A stretch of DNA of 64,000 nucleotides from Coemansia sp. RSA 487 (GCA_027577595.1 JANBRJ010000001.1:124001-188000), one strand, 5' to 3'. Positions 10,001 through 21,203 are shown, counted from the stretch's first letter. Numbers and translations: made by a program. The notes: generated by a model not told the origin, from the sequence alone.

Positions 10001-11925
10001 CACCACCACTTGTTTTCTCTTGTCTGGTAAATTAACCCGTTTAAATCCTGCTTGGCCCGTCCATCCAAACCATCCTCCATCCCGTCTCCCCTTTCTCGCC
10101 ATCCTCCTTCTTTTGCTAGCTCCGCTCAGCTATTCTTGCTTTCATTTTGCCAGTGTATTCATCTCCTCATTCTGTATTCATCTATTTGTTTTGTTTATAG
10201 CCTATCTCCCGTTCCAACTCATCCAACCACCAACCTCTGTCTATCACCACGTATCCACTCGTATAGTCTCTGCCGTATTTCCCTCCACCGCAAACACGGG
10301 AGAGAGCTGAGTTTCTCTTTACCGCGCGTCTTTGTGCTTGGACTCAAAAGGTAAGGCCAAAGCAAAATATACTGCTGCTTTCGCTCTTCCATTAGTCATA
10401 TTTTTCCCCTTTGCTCGCCGCGCATTCTGGTCCGGAGGGAGGTAGTCCCAGGACATGGCAGTAGCGGTGTGAGAGGGGAAGCCACTCAGCGGGTTGCTCT
10501 ATTTCGCGTTTTCGCCGTTTCTTTTGGCGCCGTTCTGCATCCGCGGCCAGCGTGCAAGGATTGTTTATTGCTGCTACTGCAGAGCTCAAGCTTGTCCCCC
10601 TAGCCTCTGTTGCTCTTGCTCTTGCACTTTCAACGTCTGTGGGGGGAGGCCAAACCCTCTGGATAGCCTTTCTTTTCCGTGTGGCCGTGATATGTGCACA
10701 ATTTACACCCAATGTTCGTGCTGCAAATGGTCCTTGCAAGCTGCCATATGCTGTTACACACATCCTGCCTGTACATCAAAATCACATCAATTTTCTCTCC
10801 CTCGTTTTGCACATGTGCATACACGGACTAAACCTGTGTTGTTTTATTTCTATACTCCGTGCTGTAAAGGCGCTAAAAAGCCTTTTATAATTTTGCTACA
10901 GCAAACATGCATAATCACAAAGAACTCCTTCATTTGGAGGCTCAGCTGACGTTGTCCACTGCTATTGCTGTTCCCAGCTTTCCCACCACCCTAATGCAGT
11001 GGAGCGGGCGGCTCCTGTGTCCTCTGGAGAAACAGCACCCAAATTGGCATACAACAGTATCAGCAGAATCCGTTCGTCATCTCTGGCCTCCAAAGCTGGC
11101 GACTATTTCAGAATGCTGCAAACTACCCAATATCAATGTTGTGTCTACCAAGCGCGGGGAAACCGACTGGTATGTGCAAAGAGCCACGCATTTAGATAGG
11201 AATATCCCTGCATCATCACACACTCTTTCCTTGGAGTGGTTCCAATGGGCCAAGCTTTTCCAACCCCCAACCAACCAAAGCGCAAATCCGACTCCAGGAA
11301 TATAATCCAAAATCGCATATTCTCATCCAACTGAAAAAAAGTAAGGAGGCATGCCTTTTTTTTGCCATATGCAGTAGGAAGATGTGTGTGGGTTGCATCC
11401 TCTTTTTTTTATCGCATATTGCACGTAGATCCTGATAATTTACACCATGCATTGCCTTTTTTTTACTTGCCCATCCCCAAACTCTTGATTGCTTTGGAAC
11501 ATTAGCTTCTCTCATACTCGGCCTGTCTGAAGTGTGAGCTGAAAAATAAAGAGTATGCTTCACTGCTTTTCCTCCCCTCCCTGGCTCTCACATTGCATAC
11601 CACGCAAGCGGGTCTCTCTCCCCTCAGCATTGCCTTTTCTGGTGCATCAGTAATTATCGTCCTTTATCACGGTATCAGAGAGAGAAGAAAACGCCATCAA
11701 AGCCGTTCCTTCCACGCTTGCGGCACCGATCAATATCCAGTGTTTCTTTTTTATTTATTTTATTGCTGTGTTCAAGAGTTCCTCTTTTGTTCTCAATTAT
11801 TTGTATCTTTTTTTATTGCTATTCCCCTCTCCCCTCCTCTTGTAGTTCTAGCAGTGCACACTATTTATTTCTTCGCACATATACATATTCGTAAACTCTC
11901 ACCGCCGTCGTGTTTTACCTTACAA
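10001..11925 (+). promoter_or_regulatory. promoter and long 5' leader of the PH-domain gene, with a possible leader intron
   Basis: The plus strand is strongly pyrimidine-rich at about 10000-10350 and again at 11560-11925. A good splice donor, AAAAG|GTAAGG, sits with its intron starting at 10351. Acceptors near the gene include CTCTTGTAG ending at 11845. This would give a leader intron of about 1.5 kb and explain why no coding sequence is seen here. The donor is visible; the pairing with that acceptor is inferred. Confidence 0.35.
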
Positions 11926-14907
11926 ATGGAAGTCGACACTTCGCCTGCTGCATATAATACAACGCAGACCAAAGTCACAATGGACCCGATCAAAGAACAC
12001 AACGCCGCGCTTCTGGGAGTGCCGTCTGCAAAACGAGCCCATCCCAACAAACAAAAGGATGCGTCGCGTCCTGTCAGTACCAGCAGCGGAACCAGCGTCA
12101 GCAGCACTGCCGAGTCACAGACTGGTTTGGCTGCCAACAGCGCCAACCAGCTTGGGGAAAGCCAAGACTCGCTCAGCACGATGCCTACGCCACGCAATAC
12201 CTTTTTGTATCCGCCCACAGGAATCAATATCCCCGACAAGCCCCAGCCTTCCACTGCTGCTCAGGGCACAGCAAACAACAAGGTGATTAACTGGGTCTCT
12301 GAGCACCACCAGCAGCAGCTGCAAGAGCTGCTCGAGAAAAAGGGCATTCCTGGCGACAAGTTTGCATCTCCAAGGTCGTCGCGACTGCCCTGCGCGCAGG
12401 CATCATACGACGACTCGTACTTTCTACTCAGCCAGCCAGCCGACCGGACCGCCAGCCCTGCCTCGCGCGAGGCAGCCATATCTATGCTGCGCAAGATTGC
12501 CAACACCAACAAGACGCTTGACAAAACAGCCGGCCGCGAGCACCAACAGCCGGCCGCGCGGCTGATCGACATGCCCCTGCCGCTGGTGCCGCCGGTCGAC
12601 ACGCTGTCGCGGCTGGAGGATGCGCTGATGGGCATTCTGGCTCGCCGCAACGTACCGAACCGCACGCGCGCATATAATTCGCAAAGGGGTGGCGCAGGGT
12701 CTATAAAGCTAGGCGCAAGCGCCACTGGATTTGGATCGACAGCATCGCTTGCTGCCTCAGCCAAGGCATCGCGTCGCAAGCAGCGCATGTCCATGATGTC
12801 GTCGGGCCAAGAGAGCAACAGCAGCGCCGCTGGCAATGCGGACGACATGCGCAGTATGCGTTCTCGCGTGTCTGCAATCTCGGGCGAGGCTATGGCTGCG
12901 AGCGCCACGCCGTACACCGACCTCAATGACCACATTGACCGCCTGACTGCGTGCATGTCAAGGCTCCAGGCCACGCCGCTTGATTCAAGTGCTGCTGCCG
13001 GTACAGACAGTCAAACGTCCTCGCAGCCATTGCACATCCGTCAGAACTCGACCAGCGGCCTTGGAGGAAAGCCCCTTGCCTCTGCCCAGTCGCTTGCCGC
13101 AGCTCCGCTGACAAACGAGACCTTTCCTATACCGCCCAGTCATACCGATTTGCAGGCTTTGCGCGAAAACGCCGGATCGCGCCTATCGCCAGTAAGCGAA
13201 GGCCCTGCCGATGCTGAAAGAGCAAGCGTGGACGAGCAGCAACGTCCTCCCTCGTCATCGCGTGCTTCGGTAATGTCTGGAACGTCCACCGAATCCAAGC
13301 GCCGCATCATGGTTACGGAGGTTCTGACATCGTCACACTTTCCAAACCTGTTTGGGAATTCGATCATCGACGTGTCGCAAACCAATAAACCGCAGATACA
13401 CGCGTCTCCGTCAGCAGCCACAATCAGCACCCACAGCGAGTCGATCCATAGCCAGGCAAGCGCTGGCAGCAGCACCACCAGCAGGAGGGAGCACAGGCGA
13501 CAAAGGTCACCGACATTGCAGCAGCCCCCGCCGCCGCCACTGTCATCCGGCGCAATGCATAGGGAGTCGTTCTTCGGTCACGGCTTGCACAAAGCGCCGT
13601 CCGTCATTTCACGGTCCGCTGGAAATAGTGCCAGCCCGTCGCCCTCCTCGCCCACAACCCCCGCTGTGTCAGTGCGTGAAATCACGCCGGCAGGCCGCTT
13701 GGCTCTCTGGATGAACGTCCACTCCAATATCGAGATTTCAAAGACATCTCTGTGGCGGCGGAAGCAATGGCACCGCCGCTTTGCCATTTTTGCCGGAAAC
13801 GTTCTGTACCTGTTCAAGAACAGCTCTCCGACAGCCACCGCGAACACGGTCATTAGGCTGAGCACCAACACGATTGTGTGCGTCAACGACGCCTTCAATG
13901 GCCGCAGTTGGGTTGTCGAGGTCACCTTGCCGCCACAGTCGTCCGACATAGTAGCCGCGCAGTCGTGGTACTTGCAGACCGAGATGCGTGCCGAGATGAT
14001 TACGCTGCTCAAGCAGCTCAAGGTGGCGATTGGCGAGCTGCAAGTGCAGCCGGATGTCGAGCGCAAAGAGGAGGAGCGTATGCGCAACAGGCGGAAGAAG
14101 CAGCGCAAGGAGGCGAGGGGCAAGACCGATGTTTGTCCATGGGAAGTGGATGAGTTTAGCGAAGGCAGCACCGGACCGACGGAGAGCGAAGAGGATGGCG
14201 ACGATGACACCGACAGCCACGACATGGATATAGGCGGTGGACTGCACCGCATTCCAGACGATGAGCTGTTCCCCTCGGACGACGACGAGCCCTTGGCTGT
14301 CCACAGCGCCGCAGCAAACCTCGAGTCCTACTCTATGAGCAACGCAATGGCTGTGGCGGCGGCATCGGCTGCCTCGGCTGGCGATGCGCGGCCGGCGGTC
14401 CACAGCGCACAAGACTACACGGGCACAGGCGGCATTGCTGAGTGGGGTGCGCACAGGTTGCATATGCCGTACAACCCGGCACTGGCGTCTGGGCTGGAGC
14501 CAGGGAAGACGCGCTCGTTCTCAGCCGACCCATCTGTCGACATAAGACGCCGCCCGTCACTTGCCGATGCGGTTGCTCCTCCCAAATCGGCAAGCCATGA
14601 AACGGCTTCATCTGACCATGCTGGCTCCAGCTCGCCCAAAGTTTCGCCCAGGGCGATGCCGCGGTCAATCCGCGCCCGCGGCGTCGCAGGCTTGGCCAAT
14701 CCATCAACGCGCAATAGTATGATGCTGAGGTCCGATGCGTCGATGCTGATCGACCAGATGTTTGCGTCGGCCAGCAAGGAGCTGTCGTCGCCGTTGGGCA
14801 AGAGCAGCGGCGGCGGTTCCAGCAGCAGATCGCCTGGCCATAGCAGCGGCAAGGGCGCCGGTTCTGGCGCAGGCGGCAATCTCGCGGTTGTCCGCGAGGA
14901 AGATTAA
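11926..14907 (+). CDS. PH-domain protein, Ser-rich, probable cortical or signalling scaffold
   Basis: This 993-residue protein is mostly low-complexity Ser, Ala, Gln and Pro. One folded domain is clear: a pleckstrin-homology domain at about residues 590-705. It includes RRKQWHRRFAIFAGNVLYLF, a typical first-strand pair with basic residues, and a C-terminal helix (ending LKQLKVAIGEL). A Lys/Arg-rich stretch (RMRNRRKKQRKEAR) and an acidic stretch follow it. PH domains bind phosphoinositides or proteins, so a role at a membrane is likely, but no closer family is recognised. I chose the ATG at 11926 because everything upstream in the frame is pyrimidine-rich leader with no in-frame ATG. The specific function is unknown. 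Confidence 0.85.
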   Translation: MEVDTSPAAYNTTQTKVTMDPIKEHNAALLGVPSAKRAHPNKQKDASRPVSTSSGTSVSSTAESQTGLAANSANQLGESQDSLSTMPTPRNTFLYPPTGINIPDKPQPSTAAQGTANNKVINWVSEHHQQQLQELLEKKGIPGDKFASPRSSRLPCAQASYDDSYFLLSQPADRTASPASREAAISMLRKIANTNKTLDKTAGREHQQPAARLIDMPLPLVPPVDTLSRLEDALMGILARRNVPNRTRAYNSQRGGAGSIKLGASATGFGSTASLAASAKASRRKQRMSMMSSGQESNSSAAGNADDMRSMRSRVSAISGEAMAASATPYTDLNDHIDRLTACMSRLQATPLDSSAAAGTDSQTSSQPLHIRQNSTSGLGGKPLASAQSLAAAPLTNETFPIPPSHTDLQALRENAGSRLSPVSEGPADAERASVDEQQRPPSSSRASVMSGTSTESKRRIMVTEVLTSSHFPNLFGNSIIDVSQTNKPQIHASPSAATISTHSESIHSQASAGSSTTSRREHRRQRSPTLQQPPPPPLSSGAMHRESFFGHGLHKAPSVISRSAGNSASPSPSSPTTPAVSVREITPAGRLALWMNVHSNIEISKTSLWRRKQWHRRFAIFAGNVLYLFKNSSPTATANTVIRLSTNTIVCVNDAFNGRSWVVEVTLPPQSSDIVAAQSWYLQTEMRAEMITLLKQLKVAIGELQVQPDVERKEEERMRNRRKKQRKEARGKTDVCPWEVDEFSEGSTGPTESEEDGDDDTDSHDMDIGGGLHRIPDDELFPSDDDEPLAVHSAAANLESYSMSNAMAVAAASAASAGDARPAVHSAQDYTGTGGIAEWGAHRLHMPYNPALASGLEPGKTRSFSADPSVDIRRRPSLADAVAPPKSASHETASSDHAGSSSPKVSPRAMPRSIRARGVAGLANPSTRNSMMLRSDASMLIDQMFASASKELSSPLGKSSGGGSSSRSPGHSSGKGAGSGAGGNLAVVREED

Positions 14908-15136
14908 GACTGTATCATCTATTATCTCACTGCTTCATAAATATTCACTTGCTTAAAAAAGGAGGCTTGTTATTTTGTGCTGAAAGCGGAGTAAAATGTG
15001 CCTTTTTCTCTCACTACAAAGCTAGTGAGGATGAGCGTGCATGCAAATCCGCAATTAAGGTCCAGCATTTCTGTTTGGATCTGCTTGTTCGGGTATAGTT
15101 ATACAAATTGGTTATGCATTAAGCATACGATAATAC

Positions 15137-17215
15137 TTAGTCCGCAGCCGCTGGACAGAACGTTGGCAGACACATGGGAACTTGCCTGCAAGCCACAGTC
15201 TGCTTCGCTCTTTGGAGAAACTCTGCTTTGAGGTCCTGCCAATGGCTTAGCCACGCGTTTGCCTGTGCATTCTTGGAGCTTGAGGAGAACACTGTGGGAA
15301 CGATGCGCCCAATGTTGAGCGAGCACACGAACCGCGCGAGCTCCGAAAACGACGAATGTTCCGAGTAGGGGACCGGGAAGATAGTAACTTTGGCGGAGGA
15401 GCCTCTTGGCTTCATCCTATCATGACTAAAACCGCATTCGCCGTTGATGACGTTGTTCAGGCGCGCCGATCGTGCAAACAGAACGGTCAGCTGTGCAGCA
15501 TCGCCATGCGCACATGCTTCGTCCAGCTCTGTTGTGGGGATACGCATGGGCCATGCGTCTGGGGACGCTTGATCCACAGGCCCTGCGAAACGTCCCCCTG
15601 GGCCAGCAGCATGAGTCCAGCCAGTTGGGCAGAACGCAACCACTCTGGTGAAGGAACCGCCCTTCTTCTGCAGCTCCTCCAGGTACTCCGCCATCCCGCG
15701 CATGTTTACTATACCCATCGGCACGGCGTGCACGCGGGCTGCAAGCATGTCGCTGGTGACGAGGGAGCAGAGCGTGGAACTTGCGATGCTCTCGACAATC
15801 CTGCGCTTCTTTTCTGCCACGTACACGCGTGCGCCGACTGCGCGCGCGATCTCGATGAATAGCCGCTCCTTGCCAATCGAGTATGTGCCTACCACAAATA
15901 GGGTGTGGGGCTTTTTTGCTGCTTGCCGGTTGTCTCCTTGCTGGCTGCCCATTCCTTCGGATATGCTGGTATTTGGCCTCGGCCGGGGCTTTGTTTTTTT
16001 CGGCTGGAACCAGGTTGTTATCTGTGCATGTTTCTGCCTCTTTGTATGGGGAGATTGTAGTTGGTTTGATCGGTGCTGGAGAAGAAATGTGGACAAATGA
16101 TCCGGATCAGCATTAATCAGACGACAGAACTCACCGACGATCTTTATCACTTGGCTCTGCCTTGGAAACGTGTACTGTGGATCTAGGTACGTTGTGTCTA
16201 GGTACACGTAGTCGACAAAAGGAACCTCCGCTGTTTGCCTATTGCATTTCTCTGAATCCAAAGCCTTGGCGCGGGTGATAATCTCGGGCGTCACTGGCGT
16301 CTGTAGGTCTGTTGCAAACACACGCGATATTTGCCTCACTTGTCGATTTGACGCCCTAAAGTCACCGGTATGCACGACTCTCACGACCTTTCCACCTTCT
16401 GACGGAATCTCGAAAAGCACAATGGCTGCTCCGGGGCAGTGCTCGGCGTCAAGAAGTGTCACGTAGACGCCATGGACGATGCACCGGGTGTTCATCGGCA
16501 GTGCATGCACGTTCGATGGGTTGACTCCAAGGATGCTGGTGACGCAGTTGGCCGTGATCCGAGAGCAATATATATGGCCTGCAAAGATCTTGGTCAGCCC
16601 ACCATAGTGGTCCGAGTGGAAGTGCGTTAAGAAGAACGCTGTACAGAACCCCAGTTGCCCGTATTTAAACGCATCGACTGTGAAACTGGTTCCAGGGATC
16701 GTTTTGTACGAAGGAAGTGGTTTGTGTGGCCTTGTTTTTGGCCTTTGTTTGCTGCTGCCATTATTTGTTCGTGAGACACAATCGTACACAAATCTGTACC
16801 CGTTTACGGAGTCCTTTTCTGGAGCCAGTTGTGTGTTTTCTATCTCCAGAAGCATTGCTTTGGTGTCAGTCTCAACAGTGACGGGCTTTATATCTGCTGG
16901 CTGGGTTTCCAGAACCCAATCCGGGCTGCTGTTAGTGCATCTAATGACCGGTTCTGTTTTTGGGGGAGAGATGGACTTTTTAACACGGCTGGCTAGCGCG
17001 TTCTTTTTCTCCTCAAGAGTAGCAACATCGAGACATCCATTGACATGTAGATCGGCCTGGCTGGCTGTGAGCTGCGATATCCCCTCACCACATACAGGAC
17101 AAATGACTTTATCCGCTGATCCGTCTGTACTACGTTTTTGTGGGACTTCCCGTAAGCTCTTGTTTTCATCGTTTTCCGCAGCCACTCTTTTCCTTTTTGC
17201 CAAGCTTGCCCACAT
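15137..17215 (-). CDS. PSO2: DNA interstrand-crosslink repair nuclease, SNM1/Pso2 family
   Basis: This 692-residue protein belongs to the metallo-beta-lactamase/beta-CASP 5' exonucleases that process DNA crosslinks. A UBZ4-type zinc finger lies at the N-terminus (C39, C42, H57, C61), a ubiquitin-binding module shared with human SNM1A and yeast Pso2. The nuclease core has THFHSDHYGGL (metal ligands H198, H200, D202, H203), DAEHCPGA (about 257-264) and HTGDFRAS (282-289). The C-terminal DRMBL part has PYSEHSSFSEL. Between the two halves, about residues 370-435, is a basic, poorly ordered insert with HAQITTWF (396-403), resembling a PCNA-binding (PIP) motif. The first ATG of the frame at 17215 is used. 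It ends 229 bases from the convergent PH-domain gene. Confidence 0.93.
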   Translation of the reverse strand: MWASLAKRKRVAAENDENKSLREVPQKRSTDGSADKVICPVCGEGISQLTASQADLHVNGCLDVATLEEKKNALASRVKKSISPPKTEPVIRCTNSSPDWVLETQPADIKPVTVETDTKAMLLEIENTQLAPEKDSVNGYRFVYDCVSRTNNGSSKQRPKTRPHKPLPSYKTIPGTSFTVDAFKYGQLGFCTAFFLTHFHSDHYGGLTKIFAGHIYCSRITANCVTSILGVNPSNVHALPMNTRCIVHGVYVTLLDAEHCPGAAIVLFEIPSEGGKVVRVVHTGDFRASNRQVRQISRVFATDLQTPVTPEIITRAKALDSEKCNRQTAEVPFVDYVYLDTTYLDPQYTFPRQSQVIKIVGEFCRLINADPDHLSTFLLQHRSNQLQSPHTKRQKHAQITTWFQPKKTKPRPRPNTSISEGMGSQQGDNRQAAKKPHTLFVVGTYSIGKERLFIEIARAVGARVYVAEKKRRIVESIASSTLCSLVTSDMLAARVHAVPMGIVNMRGMAEYLEELQKKGGSFTRVVAFCPTGWTHAAGPGGRFAGPVDQASPDAWPMRIPTTELDEACAHGDAAQLTVLFARSARLNNVINGECGFSHDRMKPRGSSAKVTIFPVPYSEHSSFSELARFVCSLNIGRIVPTVFSSSSKNAQANAWLSHWQDLKAEFLQRAKQTVACRQVPMCLPTFCPAAAD

Positions 17216-17490
17216 TGCAATTTCCACCGCCTCGCACCTGCTATCCTTTGGTAGTTGTAAAAGGGGGAGATGTGTGAGCTTGTAAAAAGATAGTGTCAGA
17301 ATTCCATTTGTTTATAGTAGCGAAAAGTGTTTGAAAGATAAAAGAAAAAAGACAAGCAACAGACATGCATGATAATGGTAAAAGAGAGCGGGGGATATCT
17401 TGAGGCATACATTTCCCACTTGATCCAATGGCAATCTGCGTAGCATGTAATTAAAATGGTGAGCGTATCAAGTGATGTATAATTAAACAT

Positions 17491-18069
17491 TCATAGAATG
17501 TGTGTGGTGTCGCTGGACAGATATGTCGGTGGCTTCCCAGCGACCACCCATTCTACTTTTGTGTTGGAGGAATTTAGCCATCGCTTGTATTTTCTAAACC
17601 GCCAGACGCACAGAAGTGCGGAGAGGAACCAGACCACAGATACAGCGATCATGACCAGCACAAATATCAGCGTATAATTTGGATGAGAGCCACTGGTATG
17701 CTGGTTGTTATCCTTGGTGGCTACTTGGTGGAGTATAAGAAGCGCAAACACCACGGTTAGCGCTGCCCAACAAATGGTAGTACAGAGCATAACCAGTCGC
17801 AAAACATGCTTGTATCTTTGAAGATGCATGATCCGGTGTTTGTTGACGTCAATTGTTTGGACGAGGTAGACTGGCTGCAGCTGCGGTAGTTCATCGACCA
17901 GTGTTGTCGTTGGGGAAAGTATACTGTCGTAGATGCCATATGTGTCTTCTACCTCGCCAAGCTCGCTCGTGAGAACACCTCCTTTGCGGATCGTGGTGTC
18001 ATTGAGCTTTGTGTCGATGCTGAGACTTGGAACAGCATGTTCAAACGGGCGTATCACTGGTATTTTCAT
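17491..18069 (-). CDS. two-TM membrane protein of unknown function (family member A)
   Basis: This 192-residue protein has two hydrophobic segments, about residues 91-113 and 132-155, joined by a short polar loop with N-x-T/S sites (NYT). The N-terminal part of about 85 residues is soluble. After TM2 comes WRFRKYKRWLNSSNT, which matches the same position of the protein at 23003-23569 (WRYMRAVAWLKSPHT) and, less closely, that at 20060-20881. No named family is recognised. Because these proteins share topology and a conserved post-TM2 motif and lie within 6 kb, I take them as diverged duplicates. The ATG at 18069 is the only good start. Confidence 0.75.
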   Translation of the reverse strand: MKIPVIRPFEHAVPSLSIDTKLNDTTIRKGGVLTSELGEVEDTYGIYDSILSPTTTLVDELPQLQPVYLVQTIDVNKHRIMHLQRYKHVLRLVMLCTTICWAALTVVFALLILHQVATKDNNQHTSGSHPNYTLIFVLVMIAVSVVWFLSALLCVWRFRKYKRWLNSSNTKVEWVVAGKPPTYLSSDTTHIL

Positions 18070-20059
18070 TGGCTATAATGAGTTGGCCAATATCAGGTAT
18101 GAGTACAGATTATTGAAAAGATGTGTTGGATAAAAAAATATATAAACGCCGCTGAAAAACCAAAATTCTAAAGGTGGAGTATGTTATATAAACCCACCAA
18201 AAGTAAATCCACAATTTTGTAGCATTATTTCATTTAATTTATTTGCTTATTTAATATCGTTACAATCGACTGCTTGGCTTTTTGCGCTTGCTTTTCATTA
18301 GCGGAGAAATACAGCGACAAGAGAGATGCTTGTTTTGGTTATTTGTGTCTATACAGAATAGAAATGCTAGGAACAAGCGTACCAAAGACGATGGCATTGT
18401 AATGAATGGCAATGGTCTGACGGTTATCAATTTCATAGCGGCATGATATCGGGACGGTTTGCATTATCCCAAATAATGGCATGGATAGTCATTGTCGTTG
18501 ATAATAGCACGCAGTCTTGATACACAATAATTTTTTATAAACGAGGGAGAGTTTGTTCATAAAATAAGTCATTCTCCCCACCCCGCTTTTGGTTTGTTGT
18601 TGTAACCACTAAGTTTGACCAATCGACGCAGCAGACTTTGTTTGCCAGCTTATCTGTCTCTGCCACCGATATTTCCTTGATCAAACAAGGGAAGGTATAT
18701 GCGATATCTGATCAACCATGAGACACAAATCCAGATTAATGTCATTGTTGGAAGTGTGAGAGGCAGCAGACAAAGTTTGTAAAGTAAGCAACAATTGACT
18801 GGCCGTGTTAATGTATGCAGTTCTTGAAGCATGGCTTTAAGGAGCGTGCATTAACAGCAACAGCAGCTGATGACATGCAAATTTTGGAACCAATATTGTG
18901 TGCGTGTCAACCAACGAAGCCTTTTCTTTGTCTCAGGCGTGCTCCCTCTCACCTACACATTACTTGGCGCGGAAAACAAACGGAAAGCCCCGTGCACCAC
19001 CTGGCATCTTGCTGTCCGTGCTAGATGGAAGTCCTCAGGAACAAATCGCATATTCAATCGCAATTGGTGATCAGGCAGCTTTGGTGATAAAACAGAGCTC
19101 AACAAAGAGAAGGATAATAGTTGCTGCGTGTGTTGATCACCTCCTCTCGGTCATTGGAATGTCGGTTCAAATGGAGACCGAGTGGAGGAACGGAAACAAG
19201 AGGAGCTTGCATAATTTGCCTCCCCAATTTCCTCTGTCTTGCTCACCCTTCCATCTTTCTTTTCAGACGCTTCATCGCATTTTCTTTCTTTGGCCGACCT
19301 GCAGCAACCACAGCTTTCTTTTCTTTTTCTTCTCTTTCCATCTTTCCATCCGTCTTTACGCTCCTCCTGTGCCACCTTTTATCATTCTATCATTCTATTT
19401 TAGGTATCCTCACTTTTTCACTATCATTCCCGTGCACAAAACGAGACAAGCCTAGCATACTGGTTTTGGTCGTATTGAGTTGATAGGAGCGGGGTGCTTA
19501 TTTAAACCAGCGTGTCAAGGGTGTCTCCAGTTGCTGGCACATCGTTTGTCTTGGTCAGCCATCTCCACTATATCCGCACTTTATGCCTCAAAGCACACAC
19601 ACAAATACATACATTGCCCGGCTCGTTTTATCTTTTTTTCACCTTTTCCTTGGGTCTTGTTCTTCCCGGTCTAATAATCACTACTAGCCCCGTGTTTCCC
19701 ACATAAGGGAGAGGGACACAATTACGTTTGTTCGGCCTTAAACAGTGAAAAAGGCAGAGGGAGAGAATATAGACAAAGCGTGAGGCTTCAGATACTCCAG
19801 CACAATCCTTGTTAAGCTTCTTTCGACCCGTCTTTTTATCCCCCCTTTTGCACCTTTGAAGTTGGGAAAGAAAAAAGTCTTTGTAGCAGTAGCAACGGGC
19901 CTGGTTAAAAAGCTCATTCAGTAGCCGTCTCTGTGACTCAACCCTTTCAAGCATCCTTTTATCCCCTTAATCCTTCTATTTTTATTCTATCTCTACCCTT
20001 TCAGACATAATTACAAGTGCAGACTCCGGCTGCACTTGTTGTCTCTAGATCTTGAGCCA
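18070..20059. promoter_or_regulatory. divergent intergenic region between two-TM genes A and B
   Basis: About 2 kb lie between two genes transcribed away from each other, so the region should hold both promoters. The half nearer 20060 is pyrimidine-rich on the plus strand (about 19200-19480 and 19960-20010), like other leaders in the window. Short open frames are present on both strands, but none has a domain or a paralog. No RNA gene is recognised. Confidence 0.4.
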
Positions 20060-20881
20060 ATGGAGCCTTCACTGCGAATACACAAAAGCACGATGCTTAG
20101 CACGGGTGACAAAGCCATCGAGGCGGCAGAGGAAAAGCAGGAGTCGACGCCAAGCATCGCCCTGCTCTCGCCAGTCAAAGAGAATGCGCTGAAGCGAATG
20201 CAAACACGCCGTGTGATATGGATCGGCGTAGAGATTGTGTTCTTTATAGTTCTCCTCGCCTTGCTAATATTACACAGCTTCCGGCTAAGAAACAAGGCAA
20301 ACGACAACACATATGCGCGGTGGTCGTCAAGCTGGGTGATGATCTTGTTATCTGTGCTCATGGTGGTCATCGCGCTTGCCGTGGTCATTACCTTTTACTA
20401 CTTCCGCACGGCGCTTTCTTGGATCTTGGACTCCAAGACTACTGACCAGGATATACTGAACCCTAGCAGCCGAAACGGTGTCAGAAGAGTCGGAATAAAA
20501 TTCTTTCGAACAAACAACGAGCAGCAGTGGCAGTCACCGCCGCCGCCGCCAACCAGGTACTCCGACACTGGTTGCGGACCCAATAATGGCGATACTCGCA
20601 TGATGCCGCGGAATCTGCTTTATGGTGTGCAGCATGACCCAGCTTTGATGCGGCGCCCGTGGCTGTCTGTTGAGGGCAGGAACTCTCGAGCATGGCGGCA
20701 AATGCGTGCCAGAGAGCGCAGCTCCAGCCTCTCAAGCTCTACCACGTCGCCTGTTAGCAGCGACTCATATAGGAGAGACCCGCGACGACCGCCGCGAGCC
20801 GCTCGAAAGTGGCAAAGCCGTAGATCTGGCCCACGTTCGGGGCGCCAAAGCACTCGACGGCAATCATCTCTATCGGACTAG
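20060..20881 (+). CDS. two-TM membrane protein with Arg/Ser-rich tail (family member B)
   Basis: This 273-residue protein has TM1 at about residues 54-75 (starting WIGVEIVFFIVLLALLIL) and TM2 at about 94-115, then YYFRTALSWILDSKTTDQDI. That last segment lines up with YMRAVAWLKSPHTTEEQI in the protein at 23003-23569, including W, the hydrophobic-x-S step, and T-T-acidic. The C-terminal half is cytosolic-looking, rich in Pro, Arg and Ser, ending in a strongly basic R/S stretch. No named family. The ATG at 20060 is the first of the frame; preceding codons are leader. Function unknown. Confidence 0.78.
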   Translation: MEPSLRIHKSTMLSTGDKAIEAAEEKQESTPSIALLSPVKENALKRMQTRRVIWIGVEIVFFIVLLALLILHSFRLRNKANDNTYARWSSSWVMILLSVLMVVIALAVVITFYYFRTALSWILDSKTTDQDILNPSSRNGVRRVGIKFFRTNNEQQWQSPPPPPTRYSDTGCGPNNGDTRMMPRNLLYGVQHDPALMRRPWLSVEGRNSRAWRQMRARERSSSLSSSTTSPVSSDSYRRDPRRPPRAARKWQSRRSGPRSGRQSTRRQSSLSD

Positions 20882-21203
20882 CACATTATCAAGGCTGTAA
20901 AATTTTGTTTGGTTTCACTATCCCATCTGTTCCCGTAGTTGCATTTGTAATTTATCACATTTCGTACACACGAGCTTATTCAAATACTAGAAACATCCTC
21001 GTATTCGTTCGATATTGCCACTTAGCTATCAGGCCAATTATACAGGTGAAAAGTGTTCAATGGCATTCAGCATTATCTTGACCAGCCCCATTTTATTTTC
21101 GTTGATAGCACTTTTCCCTCCGCACTTTTGTATTCTTACTTTTACGCTTTTAATTGAATTTGTAATTTACTCGGCCAGACCAGACCATACCACAAACTGT
21201 CAA
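20882..21203 (+). promoter_or_regulatory. spacer and leader of the DUF202-like gene
   Basis: A short spacer between two genes on the same strand. It contains an in-frame ATG at 21060 that would add a Phe/Leu-rich stretch to the next protein. I treat that as leader because the composition matches other pyrimidine-rich leaders here. No other feature is seen. Confidence 0.4.

Noticed and set aside
8353-10763. Several open frames of 100-190 codons on both strands between Dicer and the PH-domain gene.
   Set aside because: Low complexity or biased by pyrimidine-rich DNA, mutually overlapping, no domains, most without ATG.
21060-21203. Upstream in-frame start for the DUF202-like protein.
   Set aside because: It would add a Phe/Leu-rich segment coded by pyrimidine-rich leader; the start at 21204 gives a normal soluble N-terminus. 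The alternative cannot be fully excluded.
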